This document shows positions 25,540 to 33,703 of a stretch of DNA of 64,000 nt, one piece after another; positions within the stretch are counted from its first letter, which is position 1; each line of letters begins with the position of its first letter. The stretch spans positions 1-64,000 of the forward strand of contig JAFXQK010000002.1 in assembly GCA_017527205.1 (NCBI GenBank), given 5' to 3'. A program made the position numbers and the translations under genes. The notes beneath the pieces are model-generated. The model worked only from the letters and a program-made list of their open reading frames with translations, had not been told where the DNA came from and did not search any database. This DNA comes from Lachnospiraceae bacterium. GTDB taxonomy: Bacteria > Bacillota > Clostridia > Lachnospirales > Lachnospiraceae.

Positions 25540-26553
25540 ATGATTCGAATTTCGCTATGTATGATCGTCAGGGATGAGGAGCGCGTCCTTGAGAGATGCC
25601 TTAGCTCCATTGCGGATCTTGTGGATGAAATTGTGATCGTGGATACGGGGTCTACGGATCGCACCAAGGAGATTGCAAAAAAGTTCACGGATCAAATTTA
25701 TGATTTTCAGTGGGTGGACGATTTTAGCAAGGCAAGAAATTTTGCCTTTTCGCACGCAACCATGGATTATATCATGACCATGGACGCGGATGAGGTTTTA
25801 GAGAACAGTGACGTAAAGCACTTTCGCTCCTTGAAGGAGTGCCTGCTGCCAGAGATCGAGATTGTCAGAATGAAGTGCGTGACCCGCATGGAAAAGGACG
25901 TTGATCATATCTTTGACGAGGAATACCGCTTAAAGCTCTTTAAGCGTCAGAGGGAGTTCGTATGGGAGGGCTCCATTCATGAGATGGTACGCTTAGAACC
26001 GGTCATCTATGACAGTGACGTGACGATTACGCACTTCCCGCAGGAAGCGCATGAGGCCAGAAACCTTGAAAACTTTAGAAATCAAATTCGCAGAGGGATG
26101 CACTTAAACAAACGCTTGCACGACATGTATGCCAAGGAGCTGTATCTTCTCGGAAAGGAATCGGATCTCGAGGAGGGCATGGCTTTCTTTATGGATTCCG
26201 CCATGGACGAGCGGCGTGATCGTGAAGAGGTGACGAAGGCCTGCTGCGTGGTCGCAAGGGCGGCCAGAATGACGGAGGAGCCCGTGATCTTCTTTAAATA
26301 TGCATCAAAGGTCATTGCGGAAAAGGCGTGCTCCGAAATTTGCTGCGAGTTAGGGCATTTTTATGAGGATGCGCGTGACTTGGAGGAAGCCGTGACTTGG
26401 TATTATAAGGCAGCCTACAAGACTAAGCCGATTATGAGCATGACGAGCGGGAAGCTGATTCCCCTGCGCGGTTTGGTACATTGCTACGAATCCATGGGGA
26501 TGGAGGAGAAAGCAGCGCAGTATTTGGGCGCTTTGGAAAAGCTGGAAAAGTAA
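25540..26553 (+). CDS. Family 2 glycosyltransferase with helical-repeat tail
   Basis: A 337-residue protein. Residues about 3-110 form a GT2 (GT-A fold) domain: SLCMIVRDEERVLERCL, IVIVDTGSTDRT, and the metal-binding TMDADE. Residues about 200-337 are helical and TPR-like (DLEEAVTWYYKAAY). This layout is shared with SunS-type and TPR-glycosyltransferases that modify peptides or proteins. ATG 25540 has GGGAG upstream and starts right at the domain. Acceptor and donor sugar are unknown. Confidence 0.88.
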   Translation: MIRISLCMIVRDEERVLERCLSSIADLVDEIVIVDTGSTDRTKEIAKKFTDQIYDFQWVDDFSKARNFAFSHATMDYIMTMDADEVLENSDVKHFRSLKECLLPEIEIVRMKCVTRMEKDVDHIFDEEYRLKLFKRQREFVWEGSIHEMVRLEPVIYDSDVTITHFPQEAHEARNLENFRNQIRRGMHLNKRLHDMYAKELYLLGKESDLEEGMAFFMDSAMDERRDREEVTKACCVVARAARMTEEPVIFFKYASKVIAEKACSEICCELGHFYEDARDLEEAVTWYYKAAYKTKPIMSMTSGKLIPLRGLVHCYESMGMEEKAAQYLGALEKLEK

Positions 26554-26615
26554 TGTTTCAGAACAAAGGATAATTGCTAACAGGAATAGCTGAAAGGAAT
26601 GGCAAGAGGTAAAAA

Positions 26616-27683
26616 ATGAGCGAAAAAAGCTGGGAAAGTAATATTAGAAAATGTGTGCCCTATGTTGCAGGAGAACAGCCTGAAAAGGCAAAGATGATTA
26701 AGCTGAACACGAATGAATGTCCTTATCCCCCCGCGCCTGGCGTGAAAAAAGCGGAAGAGGCAATGAATCTGGGGAATCTGAGACTTTATCCGGATCAGAA
26801 CGTGACTGCCCTGGTAAATGCTTTGGCGGAGTATTATCACGTAAGTCCGAAGCAGGTATTTGTCGGCGTCGGTTCAGATGACGTGCTTGCAACGGCGTTC
26901 CTGACCTTCTTTAACAGTGACAAGCCGATTTTGTTCCCGGACGTGACCTATTCCTTTTATGACGTTTGGGCAGCACTGTATCGCATTCCCTATAAGACCT
27001 GTCCGTTGGATGAGAATTGGAGGATTCGGCCTGAGGATTACAAGCAACCTAATGGCGGCGTGATTTTCCCGAATCCCAATGCGCCGACAGGCGTGTTTGA
27101 GCCATTGGAGAAGGTGGAGGAGATCATCAGGGCCAATACGGACGTGGTCGTGATTGTTGATGAGGCGTATGTTGATTTTGGCGGGGAAAGCGCACTTCCT
27201 CTGGTAGAGAAATATGACAATCTGTTGATCGTACAGACCTTCTCAAAATCCAGATCCATGGCGGGTCTTCGCATTGGCTTTTGTATCGGTAGCGAGAAGC
27301 TGATTAAATACTTGAATGACGTGAAGTTTTCCATCAACTCCTATACCATGAACAGGCCTGCGATTGCGCTTGGCGTGGAAGCGGTGAAGGATGATGCGTA
27401 TTTTAAGATGGTGACGGGTAAGATCATTGCGACGAGAGAAAGAGTGAAAAAGGAGCTGGCAGAGCTCGGCTTTACCTTCCCGGATTCCAAGACGAACTTC
27501 CTTTTTGCGTCTCACAAAACCGTTCCTGCGAAGGAAATCTTCGAGGCCTTGCGTGAGCAGGACATTTACGTAAGACACTGGAACAAGCCTAGGATTGACA
27601 ACTGCCTGCGTATCACCATAGGTACGGATGAGGAGATGGATACGCTGATCGCCTTTCTGAAGGAATATTTAAAGTCCAGATAA
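26616..27683 (+). CDS. hisC: Histidinol-phosphate aminotransferase
   Basis: A 355-residue PLP-dependent enzyme of fold type I. It converts imidazole-acetol phosphate and glutamate to histidinol phosphate, and may also act on aromatic keto acids. Features: KLNTNECPYPPAPGV at the N-terminus, IFPNPNAPTGV, VDEAYVDFGGES, and the PLP Lys in TFSKSRSMAGLRIGF. Length matches HisC. It is not linked here to other his genes, so an aromatic aminotransferase role cannot be excluded. The start has AAGAGGT upstream. Confidence 0.9.
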   Translation: MSEKSWESNIRKCVPYVAGEQPEKAKMIKLNTNECPYPPAPGVKKAEEAMNLGNLRLYPDQNVTALVNALAEYYHVSPKQVFVGVGSDDVLATAFLTFFNSDKPILFPDVTYSFYDVWAALYRIPYKTCPLDENWRIRPEDYKQPNGGVIFPNPNAPTGVFEPLEKVEEIIRANTDVVVIVDEAYVDFGGESALPLVEKYDNLLIVQTFSKSRSMAGLRIGFCIGSEKLIKYLNDVKFSINSYTMNRPAIALGVEAVKDDAYFKMVTGKIIATRERVKKELAELGFTFPDSKTNFLFASHKTVPAKEIFEALREQDIYVRHWNKPRIDNCLRITIGTDEEMDTLIAFLKEYLKSR

Positions 27684-27723
27684 AATAAGCTGAATTCGAG
27701 ATCGGAATGAGGGAGAAGGAACG

Positions 27724-28215
27724 ATGTCTGAAACATTATTGCATTACCTGATTGTCTTTTTTATTTCCATGGTGCCGCTGATCGAGCTCCGCGTGGCCGT
27801 ACCCATGGCAATTAACGTCTATCACCTGCCGGTTATTTGGTCCTATGTGATCTGTATCATTGGCAACATGCTACCGGTTCCCGTGATCTTTTTCTTCGCG
27901 AGAAAGGTGCTGGAGTGGGGAGCTGACAAACCCGTGATCGGAAAGTTTTTTACCTTCTGTCTGGAGAAAGGACACAGGGGAGGCGCAAAGCTGCAGGAGA
28001 AGGCGGGACGCGGACTTTACGTGGCACTCTTTTTATTCGTGGGAATCCCGGTTCCTGGGACGGGTGCCTGGACGGGAACTCTCGCGGCAAGTCTTTTGGA
28101 CATGGATTTTAAGAAGAGCATTATTGCCGTGATGCTGGGAGTCATTCTTGCAGGCCTGATTATGGGCCTTGGCGTTACGAGCATCGTGGAGATGGTAAAG
28201 CAGATCGCAGGTTAG
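27724..28215 (+). CDS. Small multi-drug export protein family (PF06695)
   Basis: A 163-residue membrane protein with four or five hydrophobic helices. The motifs MVPLIELRVAVPMAI near the N-terminus and VGIPVPGTGAWTGTLAA in the middle are the signature of the Sm_multidrug_ex family. It has GGGAGAAGG upstream of the ATG and follows hisC after 40 bases. The substrate is not known; the family name is historical. Confidence 0.87.
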   Translation: MSETLLHYLIVFFISMVPLIELRVAVPMAINVYHLPVIWSYVICIIGNMLPVPVIFFFARKVLEWGADKPVIGKFFTFCLEKGHRGGAKLQEKAGRGLYVALFLFVGIPVPGTGAWTGTLAASLLDMDFKKSIIAVMLGVILAGLIMGLGVTSIVEMVKQIAG

Positions 28216-28288
28216 CGTTTGCTGATGAAAGTCATTGGAAAAATGGATCGCGGGATAATGAAGGTTAGTAACGATAGGAGGCGAGGCC

Positions 28289-29191
28289 ATGGCAGAGGCG
28301 TATTCAGATTTTGCGTCCGTCTATGATGAACTGATGGATGATACGCCCTATGAGGCGTGGAGGAAGCGGATCGTTTCTTTGATCCGTGAATATGGCGTTT
28401 CAAAGCCAAGTCGCAGGTCGGTTGAAGCTGTGAAGGAGCAAGGAAAGTCGGACACGGCAACGGGGACGGACGAAACGGACTCCCTAGTGACGTCGGAGAA
28501 GAACGAGACGATTTCCGAGGAAGACATTCTTGCTTCGGAACGCGATCTGGTCGTGGATCTTGGCTGCGGTACGGGAACCTTTTCGGAGATGCTGTATGAG
28601 GAGGGCTTTGACGTCATTGGCATTGATTCCTCCGAAGCCATGCTGGAGAAGGCAATGGAAAAACGAGAGCAAAGCGGCTCCGAGATTCTCTATCTTCAGC
28701 AGGACATGCGTGAACTTTCCCTGTACAGCACGGTTGGAACTGTCGTGAGCGTCTGTGATTGCATCAATTATATCTTGGAGGAGGACGAGCTATTACAGGT
28801 CTTTTCTCTGGTGAACAATTACCTCTATCCAGGAGGTGTTTTTCTTTTTGATTTTAACACGGACTATAAATATCGTGAGATTATCGGCGATACGGTAATT
28901 GCTGAGAATCGGGAAGATTGTAGCTTTATTTGGGAAAACTATTATGACGTTGAGGAACGGATCAATGAATATGACCTAACCATGTTCCTTAAGCGCGAGG
29001 GAGACTTGTTTGAGCGGGTGACGGAGACGCATCTGCAAAGGGGCTACCAGCCGGAGGAGATACAACGACTGCTGGAGCAGGCCGGATTCAAGGTGCTTCT
29101 TTTGCGTGATGCAGACGACGAGGGGGAGGTTCGCGAGACCTCGGAACGCGTTTATGTTGTCGCTAAGGAGCAGAAGAAAGGATTGAAATAA
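28289..29191 (+). CDS. Class I SAM-dependent methyltransferase
   Basis: A 300-residue protein with the small-methyltransferase start AYSDFASVYDELMDDTPYEAW and the SAM-binding motif VVDLGCGTGTFSEML, then IGIDSSEAMLEKA. Between them, residues about 40-88 form a polar Glu/Ser/Thr-rich insertion (GKSDTATGTDETDSLVTSEK) absent from typical members of about 250 residues. Cytosolic; substrate unknown. It is followed after 47 bases by hslO, with which it is likely cotranscribed. Confidence 0.87.
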   Translation: MAEAYSDFASVYDELMDDTPYEAWRKRIVSLIREYGVSKPSRRSVEAVKEQGKSDTATGTDETDSLVTSEKNETISEEDILASERDLVVDLGCGTGTFSEMLYEEGFDVIGIDSSEAMLEKAMEKREQSGSEILYLQQDMRELSLYSTVGTVVSVCDCINYILEEDELLQVFSLVNNYLYPGGVFLFDFNTDYKYREIIGDTVIAENREDCSFIWENYYDVEERINEYDLTMFLKREGDLFERVTETHLQRGYQPEEIQRLLEQAGFKVLLLRDADDEGEVRETSERVYVVAKEQKKGLK

Positions 29192-29238
29192 GAATGTCAG
29201 TTGCTTGTAAAGCAGGCACTGCAAAAGAGGAGAAGAAC

Positions 29239-30120
29239 ATGTCGGATTATATTGTCAGGGCAACGGCTGCGAATGCCCAGATCAGGGCGTTTGCCTGTAC
29301 CACAAAAGAGACGGTGGAGACGGCGAGACAGGCACACAATACCAGTCCTGTCATCACCGCGGCATTGGGAAGACTGCTGAGCGCCGGAGTGATGATGGGC
29401 TCCATGCTAAAGGGTGAGGATCTGTTAACCCTGCAAATTAAGGGCGACGGGCCCGTCAGAGGGATCACGGTGACGGCAGATGCCGCGGGGCACGTCAAGG
29501 GCTATCCCATCGTTCCCGACGTCATTTTACCTGCCAATGCCATTGGAAAGCTCGACGTGGCGGGAGCCGTAGGCGCTGGAACGCTGACCGTCATTAAGGA
29601 TATGGGACTCAAGGAGCCTTATTCCGGACAGGTGCAGCTTCAGACGGGCGAGATCGCGGAGGATCTGACCTATTATTTTGCCGCATCCGAACAGGTTCCG
29701 TCCTGCGTAGGGCTTGGCGTTTTAATGGAAAAAAACAATACCGTCCGGCAGGCGGGCGGCTTTATCGTTCAGCTGATGCCCTTCGCGGAGGAAGAGATCA
29801 TTGCTAAGCTGGAGGAGAACATTAAGGGCCTGAAATCCGTGACGACCATGCTGGACGAGGGAAAGACTCCGGAAGAGATTCTTGGCATTGTCCTCGATGG
29901 GCTGGACGTTCAGGTGACGGATCAGGCACCGGCTTCCTTCCAATGTGATTGTAGCAAGGCCCGGGTAGAGCGTGCCCTGATTAGTATTGGACGCAAGGAG
30001 CTTCAGGACATGATCGACGAGGGAAAGGTCGTGGAGGTAGGCTGCCAGTTCTGTGGAAAGCAATATCAGTTCAATACGGAGGAACTGCGAGCACTACACG
30101 CCAAGGCGACCAGAGACTAA
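29239..30120 (+). CDS. hslO: Redox-regulated chaperone Hsp33
   Basis: A 293-residue holdase switched on by oxidation. ATG 29239 starts SDYIVRATAANAQIRAF, the family's N-terminus, with GAGGAG 8 bases upstream; a longer frame from 29194 is unlikely. The C-terminal zinc/redox switch is complete: CDC near residue 235 and CQFC about 32 residues later. The central block GDGPVRGITVTADAAGHVKGYP is diagnostic. It overlaps the convergent gene by 4 bases. Confidence 0.95.
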   Translation: MSDYIVRATAANAQIRAFACTTKETVETARQAHNTSPVITAALGRLLSAGVMMGSMLKGEDLLTLQIKGDGPVRGITVTADAAGHVKGYPIVPDVILPANAIGKLDVAGAVGAGTLTVIKDMGLKEPYSGQVQLQTGEIAEDLTYYFAASEQVPSCVGLGVLMEKNNTVRQAGGFIVQLMPFAEEEIIAKLEENIKGLKSVTTMLDEGKTPEEILGIVLDGLDVQVTDQAPASFQCDCSKARVERALISIGRKELQDMIDEGKVVEVGCQFCGKQYQFNTEELRALHAKATRD

Positions 30121-30560
30121 TCCTTTTTGACCCTTGCCTTTTCCAGACAATTACTGATTGCATCCAAAAGAACCAATGTGGTATATTTAGCGCTGGGTTC
30201 GAGCTCCACGTCTTCAACGGATTGATTTTTCAGAACCTGCGCACAGACATAATCCATGGTTGGCGCGAGGAGAGGATAGGCAGTCGTAATGGCTTCATCC
30301 AGATTCAGCAGTCGAATGGAGGAGATGCGGTCCTGCTCCATGATGGTTTCCACCTCAATGGAGTTGCCGCCCAAATACAGTTCGGACTTATAGATGCCAG
30401 GATGGTAATTGGGGGGCGTCAGCACTTGCTCCGTGCTCTCTTTTTTCGGGACAAAGAGTAGGATCAAAAGCAGGATCAAAAAGAGCCCCAGAGCCGTGAG
30501 AATGCCGGCCCAAATTACTTCCTTCAGGTGAAGTACAATTATTTTTGTTTTTGCGCTCAT
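30117..30560 (-). CDS. Membrane-anchored protein, FMN-binding-like domain
   Basis: A 147-residue protein with one N-terminal transmembrane helix (residues about 14-37, IWAGILTALGLFLILLLIL) and an extracytoplasmic domain of about 100 residues. The pattern GIYKSELYLGGNSIEVETIMEQDRI and the C-terminal KYTTLVLLDAISNCL resemble FMN-bind domains, in which a Thr in a similar place is flavinylated, but the canonical SGAT motif is not present. ATG 30560 has AAGGAG 8 bases upstream. Function is uncertain. Confidence 0.7.
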   Translation of the reverse strand: MSAKTKIIVLHLKEVIWAGILTALGLFLILLLILLFVPKKESTEQVLTPPNYHPGIYKSELYLGGNSIEVETIMEQDRISSIRLLNLDEAITTAYPLLAPTMDYVCAQVLKNQSVEDVELEPSAKYTTLVLLDAISNCLEKARVKKD

Positions 30561-30643
30561 AGGTGATCTCCTTGTAAAAACAAAACTATGGAATCTCTCA
30601 TTTTCAGATATATGCAAATCAGTGGTTCTTTATGACTTTTTCA

Positions 30644-30673
30644 TTGACAAGTGTAGATAAAAAATAGTATCAT
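30644..30673 (+). promoter_or_regulatory. Possible glnA promoter
   Basis: TTGACA, an 18-base spacer and TATCAT. Confidence 0.5.
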
Positions 30674-30688
30674 AAATGTAATGACACA

Positions 30689-30724
30689 AGGCGTTCTTAC
30701 GATGTTGTAAGCACGCCTCTTTTG
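30689..30724 (+). terminator. Leader terminator hairpin of glnA, possible ANTAR target
   Basis: AGGCGT and CTTAC pair with GTAAG and ACGCCT around one internal mismatch, closing a six-base loop GATGTT, then CTTTT. It lies in the glnA leader, 55 bases before the start. ANTAR proteins act on hexaloop hairpins with A1 and G4; this loop keeps G4 but has G at position 1. An imperfect hairpin 30667-30687 just upstream could be the first stem. Confidence 0.55.
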
Positions 30725-30778
30725 ACAATAAAAGAAGATTCATCGAGAACGAAACTATATGGAAACGGAGGTTACGAC

Positions 30779-32113
30779 ATGAGGAATTTAATGCAGGAAG
30801 ACATTGTAACAATGGTGCAGGAAGAGGACGTAAAGTTTATTCGGTTGCAGTTTACCGATATTCTGGGCAATCTTAAGAATATGGCAGTGACCGCCAGCCA
30901 GCTCAGCAAAACGCTGAAGAACGAGTGCAAGTTTGACAGCTCTGCCATCGAGGGCTTTGGCGGTATGGATGAGCCAGATCTATATCTTCATCCCATTCCG
31001 GGAACTTTTGAGACCTTCCCTTGGAGACCTCAGCAGGGCAAGGTCGCAAGAATGGTATGTGACGTGTATCATCAGAATGGAGAGCCCTTTGAGGGAGATC
31101 CAAGATATGTGCTTCGCCGTGCGGTAGAGCATTTGAAGGACATGGAATATGGCTTTGAAGTGGGTCCTGAGTGTGAGTTTTTCCTCTTTAATACGGATGA
31201 GAACGCAATGCCGACCACGAAGACGATGGAGCAGGCTGGATTCTTTGACGTTGGACCTTTGGATTTTGGCGAAAATGCGAGACGCGACATCGTGCTGGCA
31301 CTTGATGACATGAATTTTGTGGCTGAGAGCTCTCACCATGAGAAGTCTCCCGCGCAGCATGAGATTTGCTTCCGCTATGACGAGGCTCTGACCACGGCAG
31401 ACAACATCATGACCTTTAAGCTGGCAGTTCGCACCATTGCCCGCAGACATGGCCTGCATGCAACGTTTATGCCCAAGCCCCTAAACGGCGTTTGCGGTTC
31501 AGGCATGTGCCTGAACATGAATCTGACCAAGGATGGCAGAAACATTTTCCGTGATCCTGAGGATCCAAACTTCATGTCGAAGGAAGCATATTATTTCCTT
31601 GGCGGCCTGATGAAGCACGCAAAGGGTATCACCGCAGTGGCAAATCCCTTGGTAAATTCCTATAAGAGACTGTCATCCGATTCAGATGCATCTCCCTATA
31701 TTGCATGGAGCAAGAACAATCGGACGAGCCTGTTTAGAATTCCTACGATCCGCAGGGGTGAGGGTACCAGAATTGTCATGATCAGCCCGGATTCCTCGGC
31801 AAATCCTTATCTGACGCTTGCCCTTTGTCTGGAGGCAGGACTTGACGGCTTGAGAAATAAGATTGAGCCGCCCGAGAAGATTGAGAAGAACCTTTTGACC
31901 ATGACGGATGCAGAACGCAAGGAGCTGAACGTAGAGCGTCTTCCCAAGACGCTGATGGAGGCTTTGGATGCACTGGAGCAGGATCAGGTACTGATGGATG
32001 CTTTGGGTGAGCATGTCGCTAAGCATTACATTGCAACCAAGAGACAGGAGTGCGACCGCTATAGCCGTAGCGTGACACAGTGGGAGCTGGATGAATATCT
32101 TTCAAAATATTAA
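30779..32113 (+). CDS. glnA: Glutamine synthetase type I
   Basis: A 444-residue enzyme joining ammonia to glutamate with ATP. ATG 30779 has GGAGG 8 bases upstream and begins MRNLMQEDIVTMV. Active-site blocks: QFTDILGNLKN, EVGPECEFFLF, HHEKSPAQHEICFR, the NMNLTKDG loop, and NPLVNSYKRL. Length and absence of the adenylylation Tyr loop match the Gram-positive GSI-alpha form, regulated by feedback rather than covalent change. Leader hairpin and downstream ANTAR gene suggest control by transcription antitermination. Confidence 0.95.
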   Translation: MRNLMQEDIVTMVQEEDVKFIRLQFTDILGNLKNMAVTASQLSKTLKNECKFDSSAIEGFGGMDEPDLYLHPIPGTFETFPWRPQQGKVARMVCDVYHQNGEPFEGDPRYVLRRAVEHLKDMEYGFEVGPECEFFLFNTDENAMPTTKTMEQAGFFDVGPLDFGENARRDIVLALDDMNFVAESSHHEKSPAQHEICFRYDEALTTADNIMTFKLAVRTIARRHGLHATFMPKPLNGVCGSGMCLNMNLTKDGRNIFRDPEDPNFMSKEAYYFLGGLMKHAKGITAVANPLVNSYKRLSSDSDASPYIAWSKNNRTSLFRIPTIRRGEGTRIVMISPDSSANPYLTLALCLEAGLDGLRNKIEPPEKIEKNLLTMTDAERKELNVERLPKTLMEALDALEQDQVLMDALGEHVAKHYIATKRQECDRYSRSVTQWELDEYLSKY

Positions 32114-32153
32114 TGACGCTGACGCCCTGATACGGGAAAAGGGGGTGTAGGCT

Positions 32154-32702
32154 TTGGTCAACGTCATTGTAGCACTTCCCAAGCTGGAAGAAGCAAAAAC
32201 AATCAAGAGCATATTGGTGCGGAGCGGCTTCCACGTGACGAGTGTTTGTACGACGGGAGCCCAGGCCATCAGCCAGACGGACGGATTACGCGATGGATTA
32301 GTGATTTGCGGTTATAAGCTAGAGGACATGCTTTATCATGAATTAAAATTCTATCTACCCGATGGCTTCGAGCTGCTGTTGCTTGCATCCCAGCGATTTT
32401 TGGCAGAGGCCTACGGAGACGACGTAATCTGTCTTTCGATGCCGCTGAAACTGAATGATTTCGTGAATACCGTCGGCATGATGACGGACGATATCGCCAG
32501 GCGCCGAAAGAAGAAGGAACAGGTTCCCCTAAAGAGGACGGAGCAGGAGGATGCCCTGGTCAAGGAAGCCAAGGAAATGTTGATCGACCGAAATAACATG
32601 ACGGAGGAGGAAGCCCACAGATACCTTCAAAAGAGCAGCATGGAGAGTGGCACCAGTCTTGTCGAGACTGCACAGATGGTTTTGATGATGTACAGACAAT
32701 AA
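32154..32702 (+). CDS. ANTAR-domain response regulator (antiterminator)
   Basis: A 182-residue protein. Residues about 1-115 form a receiver-like domain that has lost the usual acidic pocket (starts VNVIVALPKLEEAKTIK), and residues about 125-180 form an ANTAR RNA-binding domain with KEMLIDRNNMTEEEAHRYLQ. ANTAR proteins bind paired hexaloop hairpins and stop terminators from forming. It starts with TTG after GGGGGTG and lies 40 bases behind glnA, whose leader carries a terminator hairpin, so glnA is its likely target. How it senses nitrogen is not visible; a degenerate receiver suggests a non-phosphorylated signal. Confidence 0.87.
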   Translation: MVNVIVALPKLEEAKTIKSILVRSGFHVTSVCTTGAQAISQTDGLRDGLVICGYKLEDMLYHELKFYLPDGFELLLLASQRFLAEAYGDDVICLSMPLKLNDFVNTVGMMTDDIARRRKKKEQVPLKRTEQEDALVKEAKEMLIDRNNMTEEEAHRYLQKSSMESGTSLVETAQMVLMMYRQ

Positions 32703-32723
32703 AGGGATCGTAATGATCTAAGT

Positions 32724-32773
32724 CCCGCCTTCATACACTGATCAATGAGAGAAGTGTGGAAGGCGGGTTTTTT
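32724..32773 (+). terminator. Terminator overlapping the dapF start region
   Basis: CCCGCCTT pairs with AAGGCGGG, with an inner ACACT/AGTGT stem, followed by six T. The ATG of dapF follows the T run directly, so the hairpin also covers the only GGAAGG ribosome-site candidate. Confidence 0.8.
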
Positions 32774-33667
32774 ATGCATTTTGTTAAGATGCAGGGATGC
32801 GGGAATGATTATGTCTTGTTGGACGCAAGGAGCTTTTTCACAAAGGAGGGTGAGCGCGGGGAATTGGCAAAGCGTCTTTGTGACAGGCATTATGGCATTG
32901 GGGCGGACGGCCTTTTGATTTTGCAGGAGGGACGAAGGGCGAGGCTGGAAATGGAGATGTACAATCCGGATGGAAGCAGGGCGGAAATGTGCGGAAACGG
33001 CATTCGGTGCGCGGGGAAATATTTCTGGGAGCAGGGCTTTACTAAGGAGAGACGATTCCTGATCGAATGTATGGAAAGACTGGTAACGGTGGAGTACCTG
33101 AAGGAAGAGGGGAGAAAGGCGTGGCTTTCTGCCGACATGGGGCAAGCATGGTTCGAGGCCGTTAAGACCCCAAACGACAACAGTTTGAACATGATGGAGA
33201 AGGCGGGGGGAATCGCGAGAGACATAAAAGAGCCCCTATGGGAAATGCTACGGATGCATAAGGACATAGGGGAGCGGATGGTGCAGGGCTGGAGGATTTA
33301 CTGCGTATCCATGGGAAACCCGCATGCGGTGGTGCTTTTGGAGAAGGGGGAAGAATGGCCGACGCAGACGGCAGGTCCTCTTTTGGAAAGGGCGGAGGAG
33401 TTCCCTGAGGGAACGAACGTGGAATTCGTAAGAGTGATGGACCGGGGGCATATTATGATGCGTGTTTGGGAGCGCGGCGTCGGGGAAACGCTTGCCTGTG
33501 GGACGGGTGCCTGTGCGGCGGCAGCAGTTTGTATGCAAAAGGGTTTGACGGATGAGAAAATAACTGTTACACTATTAGGCGGTGAGTTATTGGTGCAAAG
33601 ACACCCATCCACGGGCCGGCTTCTTTTGACGGGGCCTTCGGTGACGGTTTTTGAGGGTGAAATTTGA
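32774..33667 (+). CDS. dapF: Diaminopimelate epimerase
   Basis: A 297-residue cofactor-free epimerase that turns LL- into meso-diaminopimelate for lysine and peptidoglycan. Both catalytic cysteines are visible, in AEMCGNGIRC and GETLACGTGACA, and the N-terminus MHFVKMQGCGNDYVL is diagnostic. ATG 32774 starts right at the domain; a GTG at 32756 would add six residues. The preceding terminator hairpin reaches to the ATG. It is followed after 36 bases by dapL, giving the last two steps of the aminotransferase lysine pathway. Confidence 0.94.
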   Translation: MHFVKMQGCGNDYVLLDARSFFTKEGERGELAKRLCDRHYGIGADGLLILQEGRRARLEMEMYNPDGSRAEMCGNGIRCAGKYFWEQGFTKERRFLIECMERLVTVEYLKEEGRKAWLSADMGQAWFEAVKTPNDNSLNMMEKAGGIARDIKEPLWEMLRMHKDIGERMVQGWRIYCVSMGNPHAVVLLEKGEEWPTQTAGPLLERAEEFPEGTNVEFVRVMDRGHIMMRVWERGVGETLACGTGACAAAAVCMQKGLTDEKITVTLLGGELLVQRHPSTGRLLLTGPSVTVFEGEI

Positions 33668-33670
33668 GAA

Positions 33671-33684
33671 TATCGCGAGCGATA
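33671..33684 (+). repeat. Solo small hairpin related to the structured element ends
   Basis: TATCGCGAGCGATA resembles the terminal hairpin ATCGC-GAA-GCGAT of the intergenic elements with one base missing from the loop. It lies 10 bases before the ribosome site of dapL, the same position relative to the gene as in the full copies. Confidence 0.4.
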
Positions 33685-33703
33685 AATTAGGAGGAGAAAA
33701 ACC

